Shown in pieces: positions 16,726 through 25,387 of a stretch of DNA of 64,000 nt. The stretch is from NCBI RefSeq assembly GCF_003001815.1, contig NZ_PVMZ01000004.1, positions 248,001-312,000 of the forward strand. Direction: 5' to 3'. The position numbers and the translations under genes are program-made. This DNA is from Actinoplanes italicus. GTDB taxonomy: Bacteria > Actinomycetota > Actinomycetes > Mycobacteriales > Micromonosporaceae. The notes under the pieces were generated by a model. It saw only the letters and a program-made list of their open reading frames with translations, ran no database searches and had not been told where the DNA came from. How positions within the stretch are numbered: position 1 is the stretch's first letter; each line of letters opens with the position of its first letter.

Positions 16726-18347
16726 GTCCGGCACCGTATCGGCTCGCGCCAGACGCGGCAGTCGAGGACGCGGCCGTCCAGGGTGCCGATCGCGAGCCGG
16801 CCGGCGCCGGCGCGGGCCAGCGACAGCGGCACGACCGGGTGGCCGCCGACGCGCAGATGCTGCCGGGAGACGGCCGTGCCGTCGGCCGTGCGCAGGATCA
16901 CCAGCTCACCGGAGTTGAACGTGACGTAGACGTGCTCGGCGTCCGCGTCGAGGGCGGTGGCCTGGCTGTCGGCGGTGAACACCCACCGTGCCTGCCCGCT
17001 CGGGTAGGCACGGCGCACCACGAACGCGTTGCCGGGCAGCGGTCCCCGGCCGTTGTGGACCTCACCGGTGTGCACGATCGCCGGACCGTCCCGGTCGTCG
17101 AGGTAGGCGCCGCACCCGCCGGACAGGTGGCCGCCACGGGCGGGGTCCCACTCGAGCGGGAACAGTTCGCGGATCTGCCCGGCCGGCGTGTCCACGGCCA
17201 CGACCCTTTTGCGTGCCCAGGGCTTGTCGCCCCGGCCTTTGAGGAACAGCAGGTCAGGGGCGTACCGGATGTCGAAGTAGTGGTTGAACAGGTCGTAGCG
17301 GCCCAGCTCCCGGACGGTCACCTCATCCGGTTGGATCAGCGTGACCTCACCGGCCCAGGCGTCCGCGTCGAAGCCGGTGCCGCGCAGCGCCCACCGGCCG
17401 TCGGCCCGGCCGACCATGATCGCGGGTGTGGCCGCCTGCCGGGTCGACAGGACGCGCCCGTCGTCGAGGTCGACGTCCTGGACGAGGCTCGGTGCGAGGG
17501 TGCGCCGGCCGGCGCGGGATGCCTGAGTCAGCACGCGCGCGGTGCGGCCGCCGGGAGCCACGTGGACCTGGTAGCCGGTGCCGCCGGCCGTGACCTGCCA
17601 GTCCGGGTCTGCGGATGCCGGTGCCCAGCATTCCAGGGCGACGCCTTCGTGCGCGGCGAGGATCCGGCCGTCGGCGAGGCCTTCGACCGCCCAGACCGCG
17701 CGGCGTGGCGCCCAGCCGGGGCTGAGCCGCCGCACGGCGTCGGCGGCGGCGGCCGGGTCGGGGCCGGGCGGGTCGGCGTGGGGTGCCTCTGCGTAGGGCA
17801 CCCGCAGCATGCCGGTGGCGGGCCGGTCCCAGTCGTCGCGGCGCAGCGAGCAGGCCAGGGAGGTGCTGCCGCCCTCGTGCTGGTCGTCGTCGCAGGGGAT
17901 CGCCAGCACCAGGTCGAGGGTGTCCGGGTCGCGCCAGGTGATCTGCCGGACCTCGCGGGGGTACTGCAGCAGCGACACGGTGTCGCCGGTGCTCAGGTCG
18001 AGCAGCAGCAGTTCGCCCTCGTGCAGGTAGCCGCCGTCGTAGGCGCCGGCGCCGATGGCCAGCAGCGGCCGGGTGGGGTGGAAGGCCAGGGCGTTGACCG
18101 GCCAGCCGGTGGTGGTGTGGTGGAGGCAGGCCAGGTCGGCGGTCCGGTGCACGGCGACCGGATGCCGGCCGGGGCGCGGCCGGGACCGGCTGCCGACCGC
18201 CCGGCCGTGCCACTGCGCGGCGACGTGGGCGCCGCCGACCGCGATCAGGGTCCGGTCGGGTGAGGTGGCGGTGACGCGGGGCAGGCCGATCTCGCGGAAC
18301 GGTCCGTCGCCGAGGACCCGGTCGATGCGGGCCGGGGGCACGGTCAT
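16722..18347 (-). CDS. WD40-like beta-propeller protein
   Basis: A 541-residue soluble protein with repeated strand patterns typical of WD/YVTN propellers (TLIAVGGAHVAAQW, PVNALAFHPTRPLLAIGAG, EVRQITWRDPDTLDLVLAI, SLARAGAGRLAIGTLDGRVL). There is no signal peptide, so it probably works in the cytoplasm as a scaffold or binding module. It is the middle gene of a coupled operon: its ATG overlaps the upstream kinase stop and its stop overlaps the HAD gene start. I know of no defined function for this arrangement. Confidence 0.7.
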   Translation of the reverse strand: MTVPPARIDRVLGDGPFREIGLPRVTATSPDRTLIAVGGAHVAAQWHGRAVGSRSRPRPGRHPVAVHRTADLACLHHTTTGWPVNALAFHPTRPLLAIGAGAYDGGYLHEGELLLLDLSTGDTVSLLQYPREVRQITWRDPDTLDLVLAIPCDDDQHEGGSTSLACSLRRDDWDRPATGMLRVPYAEAPHADPPGPDPAAAADAVRRLSPGWAPRRAVWAVEGLADGRILAAHEGVALECWAPASADPDWQVTAGGTGYQVHVAPGGRTARVLTQASRAGRRTLAPSLVQDVDLDDGRVLSTRQAATPAIMVGRADGRWALRGTGFDADAWAGEVTLIQPDEVTVRELGRYDLFNHYFDIRYAPDLLFLKGRGDKPWARKRVVAVDTPAGQIRELFPLEWDPARGGHLSGGCGAYLDDRDGPAIVHTGEVHNGRGPLPGNAFVVRRAYPSGQARWVFTADSQATALDADAEHVYVTFNSGELVILRTADGTAVSRQHLRVGGHPVVPLSLARAGAGRLAIGTLDGRVLDCRVWREPIRCRT

Positions 18348-19279
18348 CGTGGCGGTGATCCGGTCACGGCGTGGTCGTGCAGGATCTCGGTGATGATGCG
18401 GTGCTGCTCGGCGGCCTCCCGCGGGTCGTCGTCCTCGACCGCGTCGGCGAGCAGGATCAGGGCCTTCCACAGGGCCCAGCCGCGGCCGCGGGCCCACGTG
18501 CCGGCGTCGGCGCCGAGCCGGTCGCGGAACGCCGTACGGCTCTGACCGGTCAGCATCGTCCAGGCGATCGCCAGGTCGCAGGCCGGGTCGCCGACGCCGG
18601 AGGTTCCGAAGTCGATGACCGCGGCCAGCGCACCGTCGCGGACCAGCAGGTTCCCGGGGGCGATGTCGCCGTGGAACCACACCGGCCGCCCGTCCCAGGT
18701 CGGTTCGAGTGCGGAGTCCAGGACCGCGGCGACGGCCGCTGCCGGGATCCGGTCGCCGAGGGTGCCGGCGGCGTGGCGGGCGGCGGGCGCGTACCGGGCC
18801 AGCGGGCCGCCGCGGAACCAGTTGTGCAGGCCCGGTTGCGGAGCGCCGGCCGGGTCGACCTGTCGTAGCGCGACGAGGAAGCCGGCCACGTCGGTGGCGA
18901 ACGCGGTGAGGTCGGTGATCGTGCCGGGGCGGGCCGGGCTGCCGTCGATCCACTCGTAGACCGACCAGTCGAACCGGAAACCCTCGCCGGGTTCGCCCTG
19001 GGCGATCGGGACCGGGATCGGCAGCGGCACCTGGGCGGCGATGACCGGCAGCCAGCGGTGTTCCTTCGCGACGGCCAGGGAGTACTCGTGGGCGGTCGGT
19101 AGCCGTACGGACATGGTGTCGCCGAGGTGGAAGGTCTGGTTGTCCCAGCCGCTGACGGCCACGGGACGCACGGGCAGGCCGGCCCACTGCGGGAACTGGG
19201 CGGCGATCAGGCGGCGCACGACGTCTGCGTCGATCAGGCGGCGATCGGGCAGGGGCACGGTGTCCGCTTCGGTGGTCAC
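18344..19279 (-). CDS. Aminoglycoside phosphotransferase-family kinase
   Basis: Predicted small-molecule kinase with the protein-kinase-like APH fold (about 311 residues). Catalytic loop VWFHGDIAPGNLLV and metal-binding AAVIDFGTSGVGDPACDLA are intact. VSGWDNQTFHLGDTMSVRLP is the nucleotide-binding N-lobe. It starts with GTG (VTTEADTV). An imperfect palindrome, CCGGGACAATCTGTCCGG, sits directly before the start and could be an operator. It heads the operon with the beta-propeller and HAD genes and is divergent from DinB. Antibiotic resistance is only one of many possible roles for this family. Confidence 0.85.
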   Translation of the reverse strand: MTTEADTVPLPDRRLIDADVVRRLIAAQFPQWAGLPVRPVAVSGWDNQTFHLGDTMSVRLPTAHEYSLAVAKEHRWLPVIAAQVPLPIPVPIAQGEPGEGFRFDWSVYEWIDGSPARPGTITDLTAFATDVAGFLVALRQVDPAGAPQPGLHNWFRGGPLARYAPAARHAAGTLGDRIPAAAVAAVLDSALEPTWDGRPVWFHGDIAPGNLLVRDGALAAVIDFGTSGVGDPACDLAIAWTMLTGQSRTAFRDRLGADAGTWARGRGWALWKALILLADAVEDDDPREAAEQHRIITEILHDHAVTGSPPR

Positions 19280-19378
19280 CGGGACAATCTGTCCGGTCCT
19301 GCTCCCCCGCGGCAACCCGTTTTCCCGTACCGGCAAGGATGTCGTGGTGTTTCATGTTCGTCCACGGGAGGAAGACGC

Positions 19379-19969
19379 ATGACCGTTTCGGATCCGAAGT
19401 CTGACCTGCGGCACTATCTGCAGGTGGCGCGGGACGCGTTGCTGTGGAAGCTGGACGGGCTCGGCGACTACGACCTGCGGCGCCCGCTGACGCCGACCGG
19501 CACGAATCTGCTGGGCCTGGTCAAGCACGCGGCGCTGGTCGAGGTCGGCTATTTCGGGGACACGTTCGGCCGGCCGCTGGCCGATGTGCTGCCCGGGTGG
19601 GAGGACGACGCGGAGCCGAACGCCGACATGTGGGCCACCGCCGGGGAGTCCCGGGATCAGGTCGTCGGCTTCTACCGGCGGGTGTGGGCGCACGCCGACG
19701 AGACGTTCGAGCAACTGGAGCTGGACGCGACCGGCCGGGTGCCGTGGTGGCCGCAGGCCGACGCCGAGGTGACGTTGCATCAGATCCTGGTGCACGTGAC
19801 CGCCGAGACGCACCGGCACGCCGGGCACGCCGACATCGTCCGGGAGCTCATCGACGGTGCCGCCGGGATGCGCCGCGACATCGGCAACCTTCCCGAGGGT
19901 GACGCGGCCTGGTGGTCGGGTTACCGGGATCGGCTTCAGAAGGTCGCGGAGACGTTCCGCGAGGTCTGA
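19379..19969 (+). CDS. DinB-family (DUF664) putative metal-dependent protein
   Basis: A 196-residue four-helix-bundle protein of the DinB/DUF664 group, relatives of mycothiol- or bacillithiol-dependent enzymes. Metal-ligand histidines are seen in LGLVKHAALVEVGYF and in HVTAETHRHAGHADIV, the spacing expected for the family. ATG is preceded by GGGAGGAAG. Its last 34 bases overlap the convergent SRPBCC gene. The substrate is unknown; a thiol-dependent transferase is likely in an actinomycete. Confidence 0.85.
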   Translation: MTVSDPKSDLRHYLQVARDALLWKLDGLGDYDLRRPLTPTGTNLLGLVKHAALVEVGYFGDTFGRPLADVLPGWEDDAEPNADMWATAGESRDQVVGFYRRVWAHADETFEQLELDATGRVPWWPQADAEVTLHQILVHVTAETHRHAGHADIVRELIDGAAGMRRDIGNLPEGDAAWWSGYRDRLQKVAETFREV

Positions 19970-20922
19970 GGGGCGACGGCGTTGCGGGCGGCACGGCGCA
20001 GCATGGCCCTGACGACGACCGGGTGCAACAGCCTGACGAGGGCGAGGTAGGCGCGGCCGCTCGCGCTGCGGGCGGTCGCGTGGGTGGACAGGGTGATCGT
20101 GGTGCCGTCGTCGTCGGGTTCGACCAGGACGCTCGCCCGGAAGTCGAGGTGGCCGGCGTCGGTGCCGAGCAGCACTTCCCGGTCGGTGCGGGTGAGGGTG
20201 TCGAAGGCGCTGCGGTCGCCGCGTTCGATGCCGAACGGCGCGACGACGGCGTTGCGCAGCCGTAGCAGGGCGGTCACGGCGGCCGGCGGGTCACGGAAGA
20301 TCGCGTCGGCCCAGGCCTGCGGGTCGGGGGTGGTGCCCGGCGGGACGCGCGCGGCGTAGGCGTCGGCGAGGTCGGGGTGCGGCAGCGCGGCGTGCAGTGC
20401 AAGGGCGTTTTCCGGTACGGGTACGGTCCGCAGCCGCACGCTTTCGGCCGCGACCGCGAGCCGCGCGCGCCGGCCGTAGCGCACGGGCTGGGCGACGGTG
20501 CCGGTGACGGCGTGTTCGGCGTTGTCGAGCAGGTGTTCCACGACGGTGTCGTGACAGACGCGGATCAGGGCCGGCCACAGCAGCCGCATCCGGCCGGTGG
20601 GGGTGGCGACCAGGCGGTGGCGCAGCACGCAGCTGCCGGGGCCGTGGTCGAGGATCTCGGCGGTGTGGGTGCCGGTCAGGCCGATGCGCGGGTGGAAGGT
20701 GTATTCGATGCGTCGGCCGGGCTCGTAGGCGGTGACGTGGTAGCGGACCGGGCCGTGGCCGCCGTCGGCGCCGACCGCGAGGGGCCGGTCGAAACGCATC
20801 GGGATCCAGGTCGGTGACGGCCAGAGCGGGTCGCCGGGCGCGCCGAGGCGGTCCAGCAGGCGCCCGGCGTCGGCGGCCGGGGTGGCGAGGATCCGTTCGT
20901 GGATGTTGTCGATGACGGCCAT
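19936..20922 (-). CDS. SRPBCC lipid-binding-like plus DUF2867 protein
   Basis: Two domains in 328 residues. Residues 1-150 look like an SRPBCC/polyketide-cyclase fold (YHVTAYEPGRRIEYTFHPRI, HTAEILDHGPGSCVLRHRL). The C-terminal half matches DUF2867 in character (RNAVVAPFGIERG, GTDAGHLDFRASVLV, STHATARSASGRAYLALVR). No catalytic motif is evident. ATG is preceded by GGAGGAG. The gene is divergent from a TetR regulator with inverted repeats in the shared promoter, so it is very likely that regulator's target. Confidence 0.8.
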   Translation of the reverse strand: MAVIDNIHERILATPAADAGRLLDRLGAPGDPLWPSPTWIPMRFDRPLAVGADGGHGPVRYHVTAYEPGRRIEYTFHPRIGLTGTHTAEILDHGPGSCVLRHRLVATPTGRMRLLWPALIRVCHDTVVEHLLDNAEHAVTGTVAQPVRYGRRARLAVAAESVRLRTVPVPENALALHAALPHPDLADAYAARVPPGTTPDPQAWADAIFRDPPAAVTALLRLRNAVVAPFGIERGDRSAFDTLTRTDREVLLGTDAGHLDFRASVLVEPDDDGTTITLSTHATARSASGRAYLALVRLLHPVVVRAMLRRAARNAVAPQTSRNVSATF

Positions 20923-20929
20923 GACTCCT

Positions 20930-20969
20930 CCATACGGTGGCGTATGTTTGTCCGTACCGTACCGTATGG
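20930..20969. promoter_or_regulatory. Divergent operator for the TetR regulator
   Basis: The shared promoter holds a perfect 9-bp inverted repeat, CCATACGGT at 20930-20938 and ACCGTATGG at 20961-20969. A second, nested one is CATACG-GTGG-CGTATG at 20931-20946. They overlap the ribosome site of the minus-strand gene and the start codon of the TetR gene, so binding should repress both. Confidence 0.7.
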
Positions 20970-21568
20970 AAATGGTTGGACGCCGCACCCGCAAACAGAC
21001 AGCGACCAGGCTCACTGCCGGCGACTGGACCGCCGCCGCGCTCGCCGCGATCGGCCGCGGCGGGCTGGCGGCGGTGGCCGTGGAACCGCTGGCCGCCGGC
21101 CTCGGCGCGACCAAGGGCAGCTTCTACTGGCATTTCGCCAGCCGGGACGCGCTGATCGCCGCGGCCCTGCAGCGCTGGGAGGCCGAGCACACCGAGGCGG
21201 TGATCGCCGAGGTCGAGGCGCAGCCGGACCCGCTGTCGAAGCTGCGGGCGCTGATCGCCGTGGTGATCGGGTCGACGACCATCCCGGGCGCCGACTCCAT
21301 CGAGCTGGCGATGCTGGCCACCGCCGGCCATCCGCACGTGGCGCCGGTGCTGGCCCGGGTCACGGCGCGGCGCGTCGCGTACACCGCCGAGCTCTTCGAA
21401 GGTCTGGGCCTGCCGCCCGAGGAGGCCCGGCACCGGGCGTTGCTGGCCGTCAGCGCCTATCTGGGGCATGCGCAGCTGGCGCACGCCACGCCGGAGGTGG
21501 TGCCGGGCAGCGACGCTGAGCGCGGCAGGTATGTGGACCGGATCATCGGCCTGTTGACGGCACGCTGA
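20966..21568 (+). CDS. TetR-family transcriptional regulator
   Basis: A 200-residue one-component repressor. The N-terminal HTH is TRLTAGDWTAAALAAIGRGGLAAVAVEPLAAGLGATKGSFYWHF, ending in the family KGSFYWHF turn. The C-terminal half is a helical ligand-binding and dimer domain. I chose the ATG giving MEMVGRRTRKQ because the upstream palindromes must lie outside the coding region. Divergent from the SRPBCC-DUF2867 gene, which it probably controls together with itself. Confidence 0.9.
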   Translation: MEMVGRRTRKQTATRLTAGDWTAAALAAIGRGGLAAVAVEPLAAGLGATKGSFYWHFASRDALIAAALQRWEAEHTEAVIAEVEAQPDPLSKLRALIAVVIGSTTIPGADSIELAMLATAGHPHVAPVLARVTARRVAYTAELFEGLGLPPEEARHRALLAVSAYLGHAQLAHATPEVVPGSDAERGRYVDRIIGLLTAR

Positions 21569-21586
21569 TCGGCTAACCTGCCGGGC

Positions 21587-22333
21587 GTGATCTACCTGCG
21601 TAACGCGGTGGCGATGTGGACAGCCCGGTTCCCGGCGGCGCACCTCGACGACCGCCTGCTGCGCGTCGACCGGCCGGTCGCGACCCGGGTGATCCTGCTC
21701 GAGCCACCGGACGCGGCCACCGTCGCCGGGATCGCCGCGCTGGACCGCGCCGGCACGGTCGTCGTCGAGGACGTGTTCACCAGCCCGGACGCCTCGCCGC
21801 TGTTCGCGTCGGCGCGTGCCATGTGCATGCCGGTGATGAACCGGCCGCCCGGCCCGCCACCCGGTGCGCCGGCGGTGCCGGTGATCGAGGTGCGTGATCC
21901 GGCCGCGCTCGCCGACGCGGAACGGGTCATGGTCGACGGTTTTCCCTTCCCCCAGCTTCAGCCTTGGGTACGGGGACAGGCGCTGCCGCCGCAGGTGCTG
22001 GACCTGCCGGGCTGGCGGGTGTGGCTGGCGTACCGCAACGGCGAGCCGGCCGCCGCGGCCTACACCTACGACGACGGCCACGCCACCGGCCTGTACTGGC
22101 TGGCCACGCTGTCCGCACACCGGTCGAGGGGCCTGGGCCGGGCGGTGCTGTCGGCGGCGATCGCGGCCCGCCCCGATCACGAGTTCACCCTCGTGGCGAC
22201 CGAGGCGGGCCGTGCTCTCTACGAGTCACTGGGGTTCACGGTGCGGACCATGGCGACGTGGCACACCCTGACCGCCGTCACCAGGTCCACTTCTGCAGCG
22301 CCGCCGGTGGCGCCGAGCAGGTGGCCAGCTTGA
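21587..22333 (+). CDS. GNAT-family N-acetyltransferase
   Basis: Predicted acetyl-CoA-dependent acyltransferase (248 residues). The acetyl-CoA-binding motif is LATLSAHRSRGLGRAVLSAAIA and the last strand is YESLGFTVRTMATWH. The N-terminal 100 residues (VAMWTARFPAAHLDDRLLRV) form a less typical domain. GTG start; TAACCT ends eight bases before it, suggesting a leaderless mRNA. The final 20 residues are the antisense of the lectin domain of the next gene and are probably not conserved. Substrate unknown. Confidence 0.85.
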   Translation: MIYLRNAVAMWTARFPAAHLDDRLLRVDRPVATRVILLEPPDAATVAGIAALDRAGTVVVEDVFTSPDASPLFASARAMCMPVMNRPPGPPPGAPAVPVIEVRDPAALADAERVMVDGFPFPQLQPWVRGQALPPQVLDLPGWRVWLAYRNGEPAAAAYTYDDGHATGLYWLATLSAHRSRGLGRAVLSAAIAARPDHEFTLVATEAGRALYESLGFTVRTMATWHTLTAVTRSTSAAPPVAPSRWPA

Positions 22334-24377
22334 TCTGGGCGCTGTTGGCGCTGGACGCCGCGGTCAGGCACAGGGCCGTGTTGCGGATCGGCCGGATCGT
22401 GCCGTCGATGCGGTACTCCCAGTCCTGGGCGACGCTGGTGTTGCAGCCCCACATCCAGATCCGGGTGCCGTTGACGAAACTCTGGTTCGGGATGTCGAGG
22501 CAGTTGCCCAGGATCCGGATCGAGGAGTCGTACAACAGCCGGGTGATGGCCTGGGCCTTGCTGGTGTTGCAGTTGTAGGTCTGCACGTAGGTGCGCGGCG
22601 CCAGGTTGGAGGCGGGCAGGTCCAGGCAGCGGCCGGTGCTGTTCTTCATCGGGCTCATCACCGGCATGTAACCCTTGTTGACTCCGATGTTGCGGGCCAC
22701 CGACGGCACGCCGGCGTTGTCGGTGACGACCAGCATGTACTGCCCGGGCGGGGCGACGCCGCCGGTCTGCGGGCCGGTGACGTTGAGGGTGGTGCCGGAG
22801 ACGGTGAACCGTAGCGGGATGTAACGCTGGCCTTGGTCGACGCTGTGGGTGACGTCGGCGTAGGAGATCAGCGCGACCTTGCGGATGTTCGCGGCCTGCG
22901 GGCTGGTCATGGTGAACGGCAGGTTGATGCCGATGGCGGCGGGTGCGGCGGAGATGACCGGCCGGGCGGCGAGCTGGCCGCTGCCGTCCTTCTTGAACAG
23001 GTACGGCGGGCTGTAGTACTCGATGTTCTTCTCCAGGTAGCCGACCTTCTGGCAGTCGCTGCAGATGCCGCCGCCGCCGGTGAGCACCCGCCCGTCGGGC
23101 AGCAGCGCGGCCGTCGAGTGGTACTGCCGGGCCCGGTCGGCGCCGGCCAGCGCGGTCCACTGCCCGGTCACCGGGTCCCAGCGTTCGGCGGCGTAGACGG
23201 CCTTGGCCAGGTCGACGAGTCCGGCGCCGCTGTTGTAGCCGCCGGTGACCAGCACCGATCCGTCGGCCAGCACGGTGGCGTTGTGCTGGCGGCGTCCGGT
23301 CGACATCGATCCGGTCGCGGCGACCGTCGGGTTGAGGCCGGCGTTGGTGTCGACGACGACCGCTGTCTTGGTCGGCACGTTGGCCACGCCGCCCTCGGTG
23401 AGCGCGCCGCCGCCGACGACCAGGGTCTTGCCGACGTCGTAGGTGACGAAGCTGCCGTACTGGCGGTTGATGGTGTCGCGGTCGGCGGTGCCGGTGATCG
23501 CCGCGGTGCCGGCGGTGTTGATCGTGTAGCCGGGGTTGGTCGGCCCGATCAGCGCCAGCTGGGTGTCGGGGCGTGACACCAGGAACGGGTAGACCCGCGC
23601 GCCGTACCTGGTGAAGCCGGTCAGCGACCGGATCGCGCCGTTGGCCTGGTAGACCTCGGCGGTCGTCGGCCCACCACCGATGATCACCTCCTCGCCGTTG
23701 GCGGTCTCGGCGACCGACGGGTACCAGCGGGCGCCGGCCATGTCCTGGCCGCGGGTGAACGTCTCGGTCTGCCAGTTGAAGACGTAGGTGCGCACGATAC
23801 CGTCCATCGCCGCGTTGGCGTTGCCGCCGGCGATGAGGATGTTGCCGTTGGGCAGGTGCGCGAATCCGGCGCAGAACAGGTTGGCGCCCTGCAGGTCCAC
23901 GCGCCGGTGGCTGTCGTCGGCCGGGTTCCACACCATCACCCGGGTGAAGCTGTGGTCCGGGTAGCTCTCGGTGGGGTTGTCACCGACCGAGTCCCAGATC
24001 AGCACCTTGCCGTTGGGCAGCACGGCGGTGAACACCGGCACCACCTCGGTGGGCAGCACCGCGCTCCACGCCCCGGAGACGCCCGGGTCGGCGTCGGCCT
24101 GCACTTTGGACTGGGCTTTGCCGGGTTGCCGGCCGGTCTGGCGCGCGATGCGCGCGGCGTTGTCGGCGGTGCTCTTCTCGATCTCGTGCAGCGGGACGCC
24201 GACCAGGTCCTGGGCGCGGTGTTCGGCGTCGTCCTCGGCGCCGTGCGCGTGGGCGCCGGCGTGTTCGTGGGTGTGCGGGTGGCCGGCGTGCGCGCCGGCC
24301 GCGGGTGTATTCGCAGTGGCGACCAGGAATGATGCGGATAAAAGGCATGACGCGACTAATGCGCGGCGCAGGCGCAT
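22278..24377 (-). CDS. Secreted galactose/glyoxal-oxidase-like copper radical enzyme with ricin-type lectin domain
   Basis: Predicted extracellular oxidase making H2O2 from an alcohol or aldehyde. The 699-residue protein has a signal peptide, then a histidine-rich stretch at 30-53 (HAGHPHTHEHAGAHAHG). The Kelch-like propeller contains all active-site ligands of the family: Cys169 (NLFCAGF) and Tyr219 (ARWYPS) for the thioether cofactor, Tyr419-His420 (RQYHST) and His511 (DVTHSVDQG) for copper. A DUF1929-type domain follows to about 570. Residues 575-699 form a ricin-B-like lectin with paired cysteines and QDW/QKW motifs, suggesting binding to a glycan. The ATG start follows AAGGGA. Streptomyces GlxA is a related enzyme type; the lectin is an addition here. 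Confidence 0.9.
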   Translation of the reverse strand: MRLRRALVASCLLSASFLVATANTPAAGAHAGHPHTHEHAGAHAHGAEDDAEHRAQDLVGVPLHEIEKSTADNAARIARQTGRQPGKAQSKVQADADPGVSGAWSAVLPTEVVPVFTAVLPNGKVLIWDSVGDNPTESYPDHSFTRVMVWNPADDSHRRVDLQGANLFCAGFAHLPNGNILIAGGNANAAMDGIVRTYVFNWQTETFTRGQDMAGARWYPSVAETANGEEVIIGGGPTTAEVYQANGAIRSLTGFTRYGARVYPFLVSRPDTQLALIGPTNPGYTINTAGTAAITGTADRDTINRQYGSFVTYDVGKTLVVGGGALTEGGVANVPTKTAVVVDTNAGLNPTVAATGSMSTGRRQHNATVLADGSVLVTGGYNSGAGLVDLAKAVYAAERWDPVTGQWTALAGADRARQYHSTAALLPDGRVLTGGGGICSDCQKVGYLEKNIEYYSPPYLFKKDGSGQLAARPVISAAPAAIGINLPFTMTSPQAANIRKVALISYADVTHSVDQGQRYIPLRFTVSGTTLNVTGPQTGGVAPPGQYMLVVTDNAGVPSVARNIGVNKGYMPVMSPMKNSTGRCLDLPASNLAPRTYVQTYNCNTSKAQAITRLLYDSSIRILGNCLDIPNQSFVNGTRIWMWGCNTSVAQDWEYRIDGTIRPIRNTALCLTAASSANSAQIKLATCSAPPAALQKWTW

Positions 24378-24628
24378 GGGATTTCGTCCCTTCACCGATC
24401 TCAAGCAGCTGTTGCTTGCGACAGCGAGTCCGGGACATTTTCTGCATCAAGCAAATATCGCACGCGAAATGCGAACCGGCTCATCCCCGTTAATTGATCT
24501 CGTGCCGCCCCCGTCAGTGTTCAGTGTGCTTACCATAACGTTGACTAAGTGGACCATCAATATTGATTGGTGGCACTTTAGGGCGCGCCCGGTTCAGCCG
24601 AACGGCCAGGAGTGCTCATAATGGATCA
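24378..24628. promoter_or_regulatory. AT-rich divergent promoter region with 12-bp palindrome
   Basis: The only long AT-rich stretch in the window (24440-24590), between the copper-radical oxidase (minus) and the phosphotransferase (plus). It contains the perfect palindrome ATCAATATTGAT at 24556-24567 and TTGACT at 24541-24546, which may be a -35 box. No gene is seen in it. Confidence 0.5.
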
Positions 24629-25384
24629 ATGCACGAGCAGACGCTTTCCGGGGGCAACATGGGCGGCGCGGTTCGTGCCGGCGACACGGTGCGCCGCCCG
24701 GCCGGGCCGTGGACGCCCACGATCCAGCGGCTGCTGGCCCACCTGCGCGCCCACGGCGTGAGCGAGGTTCCCGAGCCGCTCGGCGTCGACGACGCGGGCC
24801 GCGACGTCACGTCCTATCTGCCCGGTGACGTCCTGGACGGCGACCTGCCGCCGTGGGTGTGGCACGACGGCATCCTCGTCGCGGCCGCCCGGCTGCTGGC
24901 CCGGCTGCACGCCGCGAGCGCCGGGTTCGGCACCGGCGGCGCGGTGTGGCGGATTCCGGTGCACGAGCCGGTCGAGGTGATCTGTCACAACGACTTCGCT
25001 GCGTACAACATGGTCTTCACCGGCCACGACCTGACCGGGGTGATCGACTGGGACACGGCGTCGCCCGGCCCGCGGGTGTGGGATCTGGCCTATCTGGCGT
25101 ACCGGCTGGTGCCGCTGACCGACCCGGCCAACGCCGAGACGATCCGCAGTGGCCGTACCGAGCGGGCCCGGCGGCTGCGGCTGCTGTGCGACACCTACGG
25201 TGGCGGGCCGTCACCGGCACAGGTGGTGGCCGTGGCGGTGACGCGCCTGCACGATCTGGCCGCGTTCACCGCCGCCCGCGCCGCCGATGGCCACGAACAT
25301 CTGCATCCCCACGTCGCCCTGTACCGGTGTGACGCGGCGTGGATCAGCGCGAACACCGGCCGGCTGACAGAAGACGAAAGGTAG
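24629..25384 (+). CDS. Phosphotransferase-family small-molecule kinase
   Basis: APH/choline-kinase fold protein, 251 residues. The catalytic loop is VICHNDFAAYNMVF and the metal site is GVIDWDTASPGPRVWDLAYL. The opening TLSGGNMGGAVRAGDTVRRP is typical of this actinobacterial subgroup and supports the chosen ATG over an internal one. Four bases separate it from the virginiamycin-lyase-like gene, so they are co-transcribed. Both families are known from antibiotic inactivation, but neither substrate can be assigned here. Confidence 0.85.
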   Translation: MHEQTLSGGNMGGAVRAGDTVRRPAGPWTPTIQRLLAHLRAHGVSEVPEPLGVDDAGRDVTSYLPGDVLDGDLPPWVWHDGILVAAARLLARLHAASAGFGTGGAVWRIPVHEPVEVICHNDFAAYNMVFTGHDLTGVIDWDTASPGPRVWDLAYLAYRLVPLTDPANAETIRSGRTERARRLRLLCDTYGGGPSPAQVVAVAVTRLHDLAAFTAARAADGHEHLHPHVALYRCDAAWISANTGRLTEDER

Positions 25385-25387
25385 TAC

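Noticed and set aside
18344..19336. TTG start for the APH-family kinase 19 codons upstream
   Set aside because: The added residues are unlike the family, no ribosome site precedes it, and the palindrome before GTG would fall inside the coding region.
20291..22180. Minus-strand frame of 629 codons
   Set aside because: Overlaps the SRPBCC, TetR and GNAT genes in the wrong frame; Arg/Gln-rich with no domain.
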